A program made the position numbers and the translations under genes. The notes under the pieces are model-generated. The model did no database searches. It was not told where the DNA came from and saw nothing but the letters and a program-made list of their open reading frames with translations. From Novipirellula artificiosorum (GTDB lineage Bacteria > Planctomycetota > Planctomycetia > Pirellulales > Pirellulaceae): DNA of 64,000 nt. Shown piece after piece: positions 9,636 to 20,222 of the stretch. The stretch's first letter is position 1. Each line of letters opens with the position of its first letter. The stretch is taken from the NCBI RefSeq assembly GCF_007860135.1, contig NZ_SJPV01000001.1:544939-608938 (forward strand), written 5' to 3'.

Positions 9636-11024
9636 TCAAACCTCTGCCCACCGACCTGGATCCGGAGCCGGGTAGCGGCCATCGGATGCCAATTGCACGG
9701 GAGCCTCACTTTCAAACGTCAGCTCGTCAACGTCTTCAGCAAATCGAAAATTGGAATGGAGCACTTCGTCCCACGTGATGGTTCGCCCACAATGGATCGC
9801 CGCTCGTCCCATAATCGTTGCCAAGTTCGCATAGATCGAACGCTGCGTCTCATTGTGGGGCTGATCATGACGGATGGCGGTTAACAATGCATCCCATTCG
9901 GCGACGTAGGGCGAACGAGGTTCTTCGGGGGCTTCCCATGCGATGCAGTCGTCCCCGATGCGATGATCTTGGTACGTTCGCGTGGTTGCCCGGTGGATGT
10001 TCCCCGAAAACTGGCCCGCCTTCTTCGTTCCGTGAACGTAGGTCGCAAAATCGTCCTCGCAACCTCCGATGAACCGGGCGGTAACTAATGCGGTGGCGCC
10101 ATCCGCGAAACGGTATTCAACGCAATAGGAATCAAAGCATTGCCCGAATTCGTCGTTGTAAGGCGAAACGCCTCCAACGCCACGAGCGGCAACTGGCCAC
10201 TGATCCTTGAGCCAGCAGCATTCGTCGATCTGATGAATCATAAACTCGCTCAGCAAACCGGCGGATGCCCATTGAAAGTAATAGCGGTTTCGGATTTGGT
10301 ACTCGACTTCGGATTGTGACGACGGACGCGGGTACAGCTTTCCAACGCCTCCCATCCGAGAGGCGTTTATCAACATCAGGTCCCCCAATTCGCCGTCACG
10401 TATTTTCTGGATCAATGCTTGTCGGTTCACGCTATGGCGACACATCAAACCGGTCGCGATCTTCACGTTCTTGTTGCTGGCCTGTTCACCGATCCGTAGC
10501 ATCCGCTGACAACCGGCCGGATCGGGCGCGAATGATTTTTCCATGAAAACATGGACGCCTTTACTGACCGCATACTCCATGTGCGCGGCGCGACAGTAGG
10601 CATAGCCCGTCAACAGCGCAACATCGCCTGGTTTGAGGCAATCGATCGCCTGTTTGTAGGCGTCAAAACCCGCAAATTGCCGTTCCGGAGGGACGTCGAT
10701 TTGAGTGCCACACTGGCGCTTCAGCGTTTTCTCTGCGAGCGTCATCTTCGCGGCAAATAAATCCGCCATCGCTACCAATTTCACTGGGCCCACGCCAGCA
10801 ACGGATAACGCATCCACCACCGCGCCGCTGCCCCGCCCGCCGCAGCCAATCAGGGCCAGTTGAATCGTACCGTCTTCCGAGGCGTGGACCCGAGTTGTCG
10901 CCGCAGCGGCAAAGGTCGTGGCGATTGCAAGGGTGGAACCAGCCTTGATGGCACTGCGACGAGAGCAGCCAGGCCGAGGGATTTCATCAGTCGTCGATTT
11001 TGCAGGTGGGCGTTGTGCATTCAT
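9636..11024 (-). CDS. Gfo/Idh/MocA family oxidoreductase, TAT-exported
   Basis: 462 residues from the ATG at 11024; an upstream in-frame start at 11123 would place 33 extra residues before the signal and is less likely. The N-terminus carries a twin-arginine signal (SRRSAIKAG, then a hydrophobic ATTFAAAA stretch). The Rossmann motif follows (LALIGCGGRGSGAV), then the second-domain lysine-containing segment (GVHVFMEKSFA). Proteins of this type bind NAD(P) and act on sugars or inositols, and planctomycetes have many exported versions. The substrate is unknown. It is co-oriented with the acyltransferase upstream (11125-12717), about 100 bases apart; no functional link is evident. Confidence 0.88.
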   Translation of the reverse strand: MNAQRPPAKSTTDEIPRPGCSRRSAIKAGSTLAIATTFAAAATTRVHASEDGTIQLALIGCGGRGSGAVVDALSVAGVGPVKLVAMADLFAAKMTLAEKTLKRQCGTQIDVPPERQFAGFDAYKQAIDCLKPGDVALLTGYAYCRAAHMEYAVSKGVHVFMEKSFAPDPAGCQRMLRIGEQASNKNVKIATGLMCRHSVNRQALIQKIRDGELGDLMLINASRMGGVGKLYPRPSSQSEVEYQIRNRYYFQWASAGLLSEFMIHQIDECCWLKDQWPVAARGVGGVSPYNDEFGQCFDSYCVEYRFADGATALVTARFIGGCEDDFATYVHGTKKAGQFSGNIHRATTRTYQDHRIGDDCIAWEAPEEPRSPYVAEWDALLTAIRHDQPHNETQRSIYANLATIMGRAAIHCGRTITWDEVLHSNFRFAEDVDELTFESEAPVQLASDGRYPAPDPGRWAEV

Positions 11025-11124
11025 GTCACACTCGTTCGTCGGTAGGAGGGGGAGGAAGGCAACGCAGCGAGCGTTGGGAACCGATCCGGTCACCCTCCCA
11101 TTCTCGAGGCTGTCGCGTTCCAAG

Positions 11125-12717
11125 TCAAATCGGTCGACGGCGTGGACCGTTCAGCAGGGTTCCAATGGGCGTATAGCGGACAAACCATTGATAGCTTGCT
11201 AACAGGAGGGTGCTGCTGACGAGACAGACGAGCGAGAATTTAAGCCAGGGGGGAACGGGCCATTCCCGTACGAAATACTGCAGGTAGATGATCAGCGGGA
11301 TATGGACGAGGTAGAGCCAATAGGATGAGTCCGAGATGTAACGCATGGTCTTGCTTGAAGTCGAACAGAATCGACGAAACAGCCCCATCAGCCCAAAACA
11401 CATCAGCCAGGCGTAACTGACTTCGCACAGGACTTGCAGCGCATGGCCCACTTCTTCGGGCAGACTTCGCGCGGCCAGCGAGGCCGGATAGATGAGGACC
11501 ATCGCCATGGGAAGCGTGATCCACCACCGTCGACCAACGAATCCTTCTCGGTCATGGCTCTCGAAATACAACGCTCCAAAGCCAAAGAAGATCGCATAGT
11601 ACGCCAACACCGTGGGAATCGGCAAAATTCCCAGCGAGGTGTCAGGGCCAAACATGTTGCCGGGCTGATTCATCAAGGACTGCGGAATCGCGGTGAGCGG
11701 AATCAACCCGAGGTAGCGTAACCGCGAAATCGCAATCCCGCTCGGTAACGTTCCGATGCCAGTGACACGGGCGATGCTGACAACGAAGGCGAACCCGAGG
11801 ACCAGCCAACAGAGAAACCACAAAAACCAGAGGTGCCCAAGAATGGGAAAGTACAACAAAAAGGCTTTGAGTTGCCCGAGGCCGCTGCCTTGCGCTGGTT
11901 CCGTGCCGGCTTGGGATGCGGTGGTCTTGCCAGCAAGCATCATGGAGGCTTCGTCCGATTGATTTCGGTCATCGATCAACTTGGCAATACGGCTCCGCCC
12001 TTGGTCCACCTCCGCCTCGGTCACGTCCACTTTTAGCATTCCTGCAACAAATGCGGTCACCGCCCAAGGTGCTTGTAACGAATCGATGCATCGTTCGCCG
12101 CGTTGGTTGCGAGCGTTAACATCGGCCCCAGCTTCGATGAGCTGTTTCGTCGTCTGGTAATGGCCAAAGAGAATCGACACGTGCAGAGCGGTTGATCCAT
12201 CTTCGGTCTTGGCATTCACGTCCCGGCCTTTTTGAATCCACGACTCGATTGCATCGCTATCTCCGCGGCTTGCCGCCAACACGAACCCGTCCGCGTCGAC
12301 CGGGTCGTTTGTCTTGGAGCCGGTTGCCGCATCTTCCGTCGCGGACTGCGAAACTTGATACCCCACATAGATCGAAACGATCCATATCGTTGGAATGATC
12401 GTAAGCAAGCCAATCACCATCGGGACAACGATTCGCTTGAAGCGGTGTGCGAGCAACGCTTGCATGCCTCTTTTGCGCCACAGCATTGCGGTAAAGAACC
12501 CGCTAATGAGAAAAAACAGCGGCATCCGAAAACCGTGGATCATGGACAGAATCACGCCAAACGCAGAGCTGGTTCGCGTATCTTGGATGACCCAGGCGCC
12601 CTGCCAAGGTAGAAAGGACATGGCTCCGTGCAGTACGATACCCAGCAGCATTGCAACGGCACGAAGCGCGTCCAGGTCATGACGACGGTCGCCGGCCAGA
12701 GACGTTGGATCGGTCAT
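11125..12717 (-). CDS. Acyltransferase 3 family membrane protein with inserted ankyrin repeats
   Basis: 530 residues from the ATG at 12717, which is preceded by AGGAAG at a good distance; the open frame extends further upstream without support. The N-terminus has the family signature D-x-LRAVAMLLGIVLHG, with R19 and H30 in the R-x10-H arrangement thought to be catalytic in acyltransferase-3 enzymes. About ten membrane segments follow (FLISGFFTAMLW, GHLWFLWFL, and YWLYLVHIPLIIYLQYF near the end). Between the segment ending near residue 121 and the next at about 284 lies an unusual soluble insert with two ankyrin-like repeats (about 141-215: GSTALHVSILFGHY, IEAGADVNARNQRGE). The family O-acylates envelope sugars or lipids. 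The insert is probably a protein-interaction module; whether it faces cytoplasm or periplasm depends on the topology. Confidence 0.88.
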   Translation of the reverse strand: MTDPTSLAGDRRHDLDALRAVAMLLGIVLHGAMSFLPWQGAWVIQDTRTSSAFGVILSMIHGFRMPLFFLISGFFTAMLWRKRGMQALLAHRFKRIVVPMVIGLLTIIPTIWIVSIYVGYQVSQSATEDAATGSKTNDPVDADGFVLAASRGDSDAIESWIQKGRDVNAKTEDGSTALHVSILFGHYQTTKQLIEAGADVNARNQRGERCIDSLQAPWAVTAFVAGMLKVDVTEAEVDQGRSRIAKLIDDRNQSDEASMMLAGKTTASQAGTEPAQGSGLGQLKAFLLYFPILGHLWFLWFLCWLVLGFAFVVSIARVTGIGTLPSGIAISRLRYLGLIPLTAIPQSLMNQPGNMFGPDTSLGILPIPTVLAYYAIFFGFGALYFESHDREGFVGRRWWITLPMAMVLIYPASLAARSLPEEVGHALQVLCEVSYAWLMCFGLMGLFRRFCSTSSKTMRYISDSSYWLYLVHIPLIIYLQYFVREWPVPPWLKFSLVCLVSSTLLLASYQWFVRYTPIGTLLNGPRRRPI

Positions 12718-12829
12718 TTGTACTTCCTGTGCTGTGCTGCAATCGGTAACCAAGCGGAGTCTCGCGGTTCGCAAAGGGGCGTCCGGCTTCAGTATGGTCG
12801 AACCCGTCGGATCGGTCTGTCGCGGTTGT

Positions 12830-12860
12830 GTTACAACTTCGTAACGTTTTGTATCGTAAC
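12830..12860. promoter_or_regulatory. Possible operator: GTTAC-N6-GTAAC dyad plus third half-site
   Basis: Between the divergent acyltransferase and kdsB genes, GTTAC (12830-12834) and GTAAC (12841-12845) form an inverted repeat, and a further GTAAC occurs at 12856-12860. Their placement in a 185-base divergent intergenic region fits a regulator site, but no regulator is known. Confidence 0.25.
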
Positions 12861-12902
12861 TTATTGACTTGACTTGGCCGCGCAGTGGTGGATGTTGAAG
12901 TG

Positions 12903-13715
12903 ATGTCTGATTCCATTTTGATCGTGATTCCCGCCCGGTTGGCGTCGACTCGGTTGCCAGAGAAATTGCTTCGTCGTGTCGATGGGAAATCGGTGCTGCA
13001 GCACACGTGGGAAGCCGCTTCGCGCGCAACGGTGGCTGAGCAGATCGTGGTTGCGGTGGACGATCCAAAATTGGCCGACGAAGTCCAAGGTTTCGGGGGT
13101 CGATTCGTCATGACGAGTGTGGACTGCGCCAGTGGCACGGACCGAATCGCAGAAGTCGCAGCCGAGTTCCCCGATTTTAGCGTCTTTGTCAACGTCCAGG
13201 GGGATGAACCCGAGATTGATCCGGCGGCGATCGATCTGGTCGGATCGACGTTGATCAAGAATCCAACGGCTGATATGGCGACCGTTGGAACGCCGATTCG
13301 CGAGCAGCGCTCGCTCGATGATGCCGGCTGCGTCAAAATTGTTCTGGCCAGCGGGAAGGCTCTGGCCAGCGGCAACAGGGAACGGTGGCCAGGGCAGGGC
13401 AGGGCGATCTACTTCAGCCGTTCGGCCGTGCCCCACCTGCGAGGCGGCGTGACGCCAGAATCACTTGCGGCGGAACCACCGCTTTTTTGGCATCATCTCG
13501 GCCTGTACGCCTATCGACGCGATTTTTTGCAATGGTTTTCGCGGCAGCCACCCGGTGTGCTTGAGCAAGCCGAGCGACTCGAACAGTTGCGCGCGATCGA
13601 GGCCGGCAAGCAAATCGTGGTCGCTCGAGTCGAATCGGCCGTGCCAGGGATCGACACCGAGGAAGATCTGGATGCGTTTGCGGCGCGGAGCGCTTCGGCA
13701 AAAAAAACAACGTAG
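12903..13715 (+). CDS. kdsB: 3-deoxy-manno-octulosonate cytidylyltransferase (CMP-KDO synthetase)
   Basis: 270 residues, close to the usual length. It activates KDO with CTP to give CMP-KDO, the donor for the inner core of lipopolysaccharide, in the cytoplasm. The N-terminal nucleotide-binding motif is IPARLASTRLPEKLL, followed by ASGTDRIAE and VNVQGDEPEI, all diagnostic for KdsB. The start chosen is the ATG at 12903, which puts the first strand (ILIVIPARL) four residues in; an in-frame GTG at 12885 would add six residues. A strong terminator follows the stop, then pyrG, whose product CTP is the KdsB co-substrate, although the terminator separates the two units. The gene supports an LPS-type outer membrane. 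Confidence 0.95.
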   Translation: MSDSILIVIPARLASTRLPEKLLRRVDGKSVLQHTWEAASRATVAEQIVVAVDDPKLADEVQGFGGRFVMTSVDCASGTDRIAEVAAEFPDFSVFVNVQGDEPEIDPAAIDLVGSTLIKNPTADMATVGTPIREQRSLDDAGCVKIVLASGKALASGNRERWPGQGRAIYFSRSAVPHLRGGVTPESLAAEPPLFWHHLGLYAYRRDFLQWFSRQPPGVLEQAERLEQLRAIEAGKQIVVARVESAVPGIDTEEDLDAFAARSASAKKTT

Positions 13716-13727
13716 GGCGGCACGGCC

Positions 13728-13747
13728 GCAGCAAAGCTGCTTTTTTT
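13728..13747 (+). terminator. Rho-independent terminator after kdsB
   Basis: GCAGC (13728-13732), loop AAA and GCTGC (13736-13740) form a perfect stem, immediately followed by seven Ts (13741-13747). It lies 12 bases after the kdsB stop and 50 bases before pyrG. Confidence 0.8.
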
Positions 13748-13749
13748 GA

Positions 13750-15441
<1,692 letters not shown>

Positions 15442-15464
15442 GTCCAACGTACGAGGTGAGCAAG

Positions 15465-15914
15465 ATGAATGAAGACCAAGATCCAGCCGAAGAACCTAAA
15501 ATCATTGTCGATAGCGACTGGAAAGAGCAAGTTGCCAAAGAGAAAGAGCAGGCTGCGATGGCGGATGCCGAGCCGTCAAGCAAGTCAGCAGAGACCATCG
15601 AGCCTGAGACTCCCGTGACAACGGCGGAGCAGGATTCCAGGGAAGCTCCGAGCTCCGGTGAGGCGCCGCCTCCCGCTTCGTTCGAAGTGCTCGTTTCGAT
15701 GCTGTTCACGCAAGCCATGATGATGCTCGGTCAAATGCCAGATCCGACCACCGGCAAAGCAAATGTCAATAAACCCTTCGCGAAACACTACATCGATACC
15801 CTCGACATGCTCAGTGAAAAGACGAAAGGAAATTTGACGGACAGCGAATCAAAGATGCTCTCCGAAGCACTGCATGCGATGCGAATGATGTACGTCAATG
15901 TGAAGAGTGAATGA
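15465..15914 (+). CDS. DUF1844 family protein
   Basis: 149 residues. The first ~70 are acidic and low in hydrophobics (AEEPKIIVDSDWKEQV, then Glu/Pro/Ser-rich sequence). The C-terminal domain FEVLVSMLFTQAMMMLGQMP through NLTDSESKMLSEALHAMRMMYV is the DUF1844 helical domain. Its function is unknown. The ATG at 15465 has GAGGTGA five bases upstream; the GTG inside that sequence (15456) could be read as a start but is more likely the ribosome-binding site. It is 23 bases downstream of pyrG, so probably co-transcribed. Confidence 0.88.
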   Translation: MNEDQDPAEEPKIIVDSDWKEQVAKEKEQAAMADAEPSSKSAETIEPETPVTTAEQDSREAPSSGEAPPPASFEVLVSMLFTQAMMMLGQMPDPTTGKANVNKPFAKHYIDTLDMLSEKTKGNLTDSESKMLSEALHAMRMMYVNVKSE

Positions 15915-15994
15915 CGTACGTCGAGGTGAAAAGCGAAGGGATCTGAGCCAATCCGCCCGTTGTCAAATTTCGCCTTCCTGACTACCACTATGGT

Positions 15995-17935
15995 ATGCCA
16001 ACTCAGCCAAGCCGCCGCCGATTCCGTGCCTATCGCCTAAAAGTTCGCGACCGAAACGCGAACCCCAAGCAGCGTGACACGCGTCCCTATCACGGTTCTT
16101 CGGGGCCCAGTGCGAAGAAACTGGGGACGCGAGAACGTGGTTTTTGGGAGTTGTTTCGCGAATTTTTTCGGCTCACGGCCAACCACCGTGGCCAGCTCTC
16201 CACCGCAATCGTGCTGTTGACCATCGGGATCGGTTTGCGGCTGATCCCCCCCGTTGGAACAAAATTGGCGATTGATTCGGCCCTGACCAATCCGCCGAAG
16301 CCGCTTCCCAGCTGGCTGGCCAACGTTGGTTTACCGACCGAGCCCTTTTCGCTACTGATTGCGATCGCCGTTTTGGTAACGGTCGTCACGATCACGGGGA
16401 CGGTCGTCAGTCTGACCAGTCGTTGGATCGCGACCAAAACGGTCAACCAGGCTCAAGTGGGGATCCGTCGGCGCGTGTTTGAACACGCGGTGAGATTGCC
16501 GCTTCAAAACGTTTACGACATGAAAAGCGGTGGCGTGGCCAGCCTGATCCGCGAGGATGCGGGAGGTGTGGCGGACTTGATCTTCAGCATGATCTACAAT
16601 CCGTGGCGAGCGATTGTCCAATTCGTTGGGTCGCTGGTGATTTTAATGCTGGTCGATTGGCGATTGATGGTGGGAGGACTGCTATTGATGCCGGTGGTTT
16701 GGGCGACGCATCGAACCTGGATCAACCGTATTCGTCCACTCTACAAAGACATCCGTACCCAACGGCAACGAATTGATGCAGGAGCCACCGAGACGTTTGG
16801 CGGGATTCGTGTGGTTCGCACCTTCGCGCGCAGCCGCAGCGAATCATCACGTTTCGTACGCGAAGGCAGCTATTTGGTACGCCAGCAGCTTTTCACTTGG
16901 TGGTGGACGCGAATCATCGAAACGATTTGGGAAGTGATTATCCCGCTGGCATCCACGGTCCTGTTGCTTTACGGCGGTTACCAAATCATCCACCAGCAAC
17001 TGACGCTGGGCGATTTGATGATGTTCTTGGTTTACTTGACGATGCTACTTGATCCGCTGGCGACGCTCGCTGGCAGCGCGGTGGGTTTCCAAAACAACCT
17101 GGCGGGACTCGATCGCGTGCTGGATGTCTTGGACGTTGACGAAGAATTGCCGAGTCGTCCCGGTGCGATCATGCTCGCGAAGACGAACGTGGCAGGAGCC
17201 ATGTCGATCGAGGGCATGTCGTTTTCCTATCCTGGTTCGGAGACGGTCGTGCTGCACGACATTGATCTCGACGTTGCTGCGGGAGAGACCGTTGCCCTTG
17301 TCGGACGAAGTGGCGCGGGCAAGACGACGATGACCAACTTGATCGCTCGGTTCTACGACCCGGATAGCGGCACGATTTCGATCGACGGACGCGATTTGAA
17401 AGACATCAAGCTGGGGAGCTACCGTAAAATCCTCGGAATGGTCGAGCAAGATGTCTTCATGTTCGATGGAACCATTCGCGAGAACATCGCGTATGCACGG
17501 CGAAATGCCACGCAAGACGAAATCGTTGCGGCTGCCGAAGCGGCTGCAGCCGACGAATTCATCCGTGCGTTACCCTTGGGGTACGATTCGGTGATCGGTG
17601 AACGCGGCGTAAAACTTTCGGGCGGCCAACGTCAACGACTCGCCATCGCGCGTGCCATTCTTGCGGACCCAAGAATCCTGATTCTCGATGAAGCGACCAG
17701 TAATTTGGATAGCGAATCGGAGCGATTGATTCAAAACAGCCTGGCGGAACTGTTAAAGGATCGCACCGCGTTTGTGATCGCGCATCGGTTGAGCACGATC
17801 GTCAACGCCGACAAAATCGTGGTCCTCGAAGACGGCCGGATCACCGATATCGGCACGCATGAGGAATTGCTCGAACGAGCTGGTCACTACCGCGACATGA
17901 TCCATCTTCAAATGCACGAAGCAGTGCCCAGCTAA
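15995..17935 (+). CDS. ABC transporter, fused permease/ATPase (MsbA/lipid-exporter type)
   Basis: 646 residues. A basic soluble lead of about 50 residues precedes an ABC-exporter membrane domain with six helices (about 60-350), then a nucleotide-binding domain (about 395-640). The latter has Walker A VGRSGAGKTTM, signature LSGGQRQRLAIARAI, Walker B ILILDEATS and the H-loop in IAHRLSTI. The architecture is that of half-size exporters such as MsbA, working as homodimers to move lipids or drugs. The setting near kdsB would suit lipid A-core export, but that is an inference. It starts 80 bases after the DUF1844 gene. Confidence 0.93.
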   Translation: MPTQPSRRRFRAYRLKVRDRNANPKQRDTRPYHGSSGPSAKKLGTRERGFWELFREFFRLTANHRGQLSTAIVLLTIGIGLRLIPPVGTKLAIDSALTNPPKPLPSWLANVGLPTEPFSLLIAIAVLVTVVTITGTVVSLTSRWIATKTVNQAQVGIRRRVFEHAVRLPLQNVYDMKSGGVASLIREDAGGVADLIFSMIYNPWRAIVQFVGSLVILMLVDWRLMVGGLLLMPVVWATHRTWINRIRPLYKDIRTQRQRIDAGATETFGGIRVVRTFARSRSESSRFVREGSYLVRQQLFTWWWTRIIETIWEVIIPLASTVLLLYGGYQIIHQQLTLGDLMMFLVYLTMLLDPLATLAGSAVGFQNNLAGLDRVLDVLDVDEELPSRPGAIMLAKTNVAGAMSIEGMSFSYPGSETVVLHDIDLDVAAGETVALVGRSGAGKTTMTNLIARFYDPDSGTISIDGRDLKDIKLGSYRKILGMVEQDVFMFDGTIRENIAYARRNATQDEIVAAAEAAAADEFIRALPLGYDSVIGERGVKLSGGQRQRLAIARAILADPRILILDEATSNLDSESERLIQNSLAELLKDRTAFVIAHRLSTIVNADKIVVLEDGRITDIGTHEELLERAGHYRDMIHLQMHEAVPS

Positions 17936-18038
17936 AGTGGTGCTCGCTTCGCACGACCAGCGGCGATTTTCTCCAACACGTCGCTCGTCAACATCCATGC
18001 GTGGGGTGGCCAAACGACGGTTTGGATTTTGAGCGTGG

Positions 18039-19085
18039 CTATCGTTGGTAAATCGGCAAGTAGCCGTGGTCGAGCTGCAGCATGATCAAGTTGCATGCCG
18101 TCACATAGACCGGATGGATTTGGCCTTCCCAATAACCATCGGGGCGTTGTTCGCTGACGATCCGGTTGTAGAGCCGATCGCGAAACGCATCCCAAAGCTC
18201 GTCGCCTTGTCGGTAAACGACTTGGCTGTAATACAGGTACGTGTAGTGCCAATGGCCGAAGGCGCGCGTCGAGTCGCTGATGTCATGCAAGGATTCCTTG
18301 GCGTATTCCAGCATTTCGGGGACGTGAGTGCTGTCATAGTCACCCGCGTTGTAGAGGGCCGCCAAAGCCGCGGCCGTGATCGCCGGCCGACTGCTTCCCT
18401 TTTGACGACTGCTGTAGCTGATGCCACCGTCGGGATTCTTGCATTCGTAGATGTACTGCTTCGCACGATCGATCACTTCGCTGCCAACGGGGATTCCGGC
18501 ATTACGGCAACCTCGAAGACCTTGCACTTGCGTGATCGTGGTCGATCCTTCGTCGAAATCGTTCCCTTCGCGAGCCGAAACATAGCCCCAACCGCCCGCC
18601 GCCGTTTGAGCACTGCCACTGAATTCAACCGCCTTCGTCAAGACTTCGACGAGTTCTTGGCGCCGATCGAGTAGCCCCTCTTCACCAAGCACCTGGGACA
18701 ACATCAGCATCGAGAAGCCATGGCCGTAGGTGTAACGCGGGTCGATCTGCGGATCGCCGATCAGCCCATTGTTGCGGCTCTTGCTGATCAAGTAATCGGC
18801 TGCATGGGCGATCTCTTTTGCATAAGGCCCTTGGGTGGTGGTGCTGCCATTGGCAATCAGAGCCGTGCCAGCGAGCGCAGCCAAAGCGGTGGGGTAACCA
18901 GGTGTGTTCCACTGGCCGCGCGAGGACTGCGTTCGGCTCAGCCAGTTCAGTCCCTTGGTGATCGCCTCCTCCCAACGGGGCTCCCGTGCGGCCCATGCCG
19001 AGCGTGCGGACGAAACCGCGGTACCGCCAACCGACAGGATCGTTGCGCTGCGGAGCCAGTCACGACGAGAGAGCTTAGGTTTCAT
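18039..19085 (-). CDS. TAT-exported prenyltransferase/squalene-cyclase-like repeat protein
   Basis: 348 residues. The N-terminus is a twin-arginine signal (SRRDWLRSAT, hydrophobic ILSVGGTAVS, cleavage around SAWA). The rest has alpha/alpha-barrel repeats of the prenyltransferase and squalene-oxidase type: ITKGLNWLSRTQSSRGQWNT, TAAGGWGYV, NPDGGISYSS and QRPDGYWEG, each with the Gly-Gly or Gly-Tyr-Trp pattern. No DxDD cyclase motif is visible, so true cyclase activity is doubtful. Planctomycetes carry many such proteins of unknown function. It converges with the ABC exporter, with about 100 bases between them. Confidence 0.8.
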   Translation of the reverse strand: MKPKLSRRDWLRSATILSVGGTAVSSARSAWAAREPRWEEAITKGLNWLSRTQSSRGQWNTPGYPTALAALAGTALIANGSTTTQGPYAKEIAHAADYLISKSRNNGLIGDPQIDPRYTYGHGFSMLMLSQVLGEEGLLDRRQELVEVLTKAVEFSGSAQTAAGGWGYVSAREGNDFDEGSTTITQVQGLRGCRNAGIPVGSEVIDRAKQYIYECKNPDGGISYSSRQKGSSRPAITAAALAALYNAGDYDSTHVPEMLEYAKESLHDISDSTRAFGHWHYTYLYYSQVVYRQGDELWDAFRDRLYNRIVSEQRPDGYWEGQIHPVYVTACNLIMLQLDHGYLPIYQR

Positions 19086-19203
19086 AGGGGTTTGCTTTAG
19101 GCAATTGGGGCAGGCTTCGCCGTAACGGACGATAGCCGATCGAGACGATCTTCACACACTGGCTTCATTCTACCGCATTCGACCAATCCGGCGAACATCT
19201 TCT

Positions 19204-20061
19204 TTACAACAACGAGCGATGGATCCCCGTTTTTCGCTGGCAAACGGGACAAAAAAAGGTGCTGCGCTGAGCTTGGATGATTCGACGGATCTCTCCTTCG
19301 CAGCATCGGTGGCAAGCTTTTCCGGCACGATCATAGACCCCATGATGGGACTGGTAGCTCCCTTCGCCGTTGATCGCATTGCGGTAGGTGCCGTCGCGGA
19401 GCGTGCTGCCTTCGTAGCGAATCGCATCGTCGAGCACTTGGTGTGTTTCCGCGGTGATCCGCTGCCACTGGGCCCGTGAGAGGCGATCACAACGCGTTCG
19501 CGGATCGACGCCGGATCGAAACAGGATTTCTGCTGCATAGATATTGCCAACCCCGGCGATTGCCGCTTGATCGAGCAGGGCGACCTTGATGACGCGTTTG
19601 CTTTGACACAGCCGCGACCGCAACTCGTCCACCGTGATGATCAGCGCGTCGACGCCAAGCTTGGCATCAATGGTTGTCTCGATTTCCTCAGCGGTCATTA
19701 AACGAACCGTACCGAGGCCCCGTCGGTCCCAAAACAGGAGCTGATCGTTTGCCCCACCGCTAAGCGTGATTCGCAGCCGCAAATGCTCGGTCGAGGGTGG
19801 ATCGGCCAACAGCACAATTCCTGTCATTCGCGGTTCGATGACGATCGTTTGTCCCTGCTCGATGTGGATCATGACCCGTTTTCCGCGGCGGCCAACATCG
19901 ACGATTCGCTTGCCGCGAAGCCGTCGATCGAAAGCATCGATGCGGGGCGTCAGCAAAATGGGTCTGCGGCTGCAGGGGGGACGCGTTGCCGATTCGATCC
20001 GGCTGCCGACAATCGGCAAGATACCGCGTCGCATCGTTTCGACCTCGGGCAGTTCAGGCAC
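19204..20061 (-). CDS. mutM: Formamidopyrimidine-DNA glycosylase
   Basis: 285 residues. It removes oxidised purines such as 8-oxoguanine and nicks the abasic site. The N-terminus MPELPEVE holds the catalytic Pro2 and Glu3. The helix-two-turn-helix region IKVALLDQAAIAGVGNIYA is intact, and a C-terminal zinc finger is present (CHRCCEGEIRRI followed by CPVC). The length is slightly above average but within the family. It is divergent from trpB, with 161 bases between the starts. Confidence 0.97.
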   Translation of the reverse strand: MPELPEVETMRRGILPIVGSRIESATRPPCSRRPILLTPRIDAFDRRLRGKRIVDVGRRGKRVMIHIEQGQTIVIEPRMTGIVLLADPPSTEHLRLRITLSGGANDQLLFWDRRGLGTVRLMTAEEIETTIDAKLGVDALIITVDELRSRLCQSKRVIKVALLDQAAIAGVGNIYAAEILFRSGVDPRTRCDRLSRAQWQRITAETHQVLDDAIRYEGSTLRDGTYRNAINGEGSYQSHHGVYDRAGKACHRCCEGEIRRIIQAQRSTFFCPVCQRKTGIHRSLL

Positions 20062-20222
20062 TGGGGTTCCTCATTGACCATCGTTTGACGGGGAGCGACA
20101 ATTCAGTTGCCTGATTACTATTGATCAAAACCGATCGAAGTGGAAGTCAGCAGAGACTTCCGCCGACCGCTTCCTTCACCGAAACTTTCGCGATTTGTCG
20201 CGACCCCTGCGAGCCCCCCTCC

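Noticed and set aside
12885..12902. GTG start for kdsB
   Set aside because: The ATG at 12903 places the first strand at the usual distance from the N-terminus.
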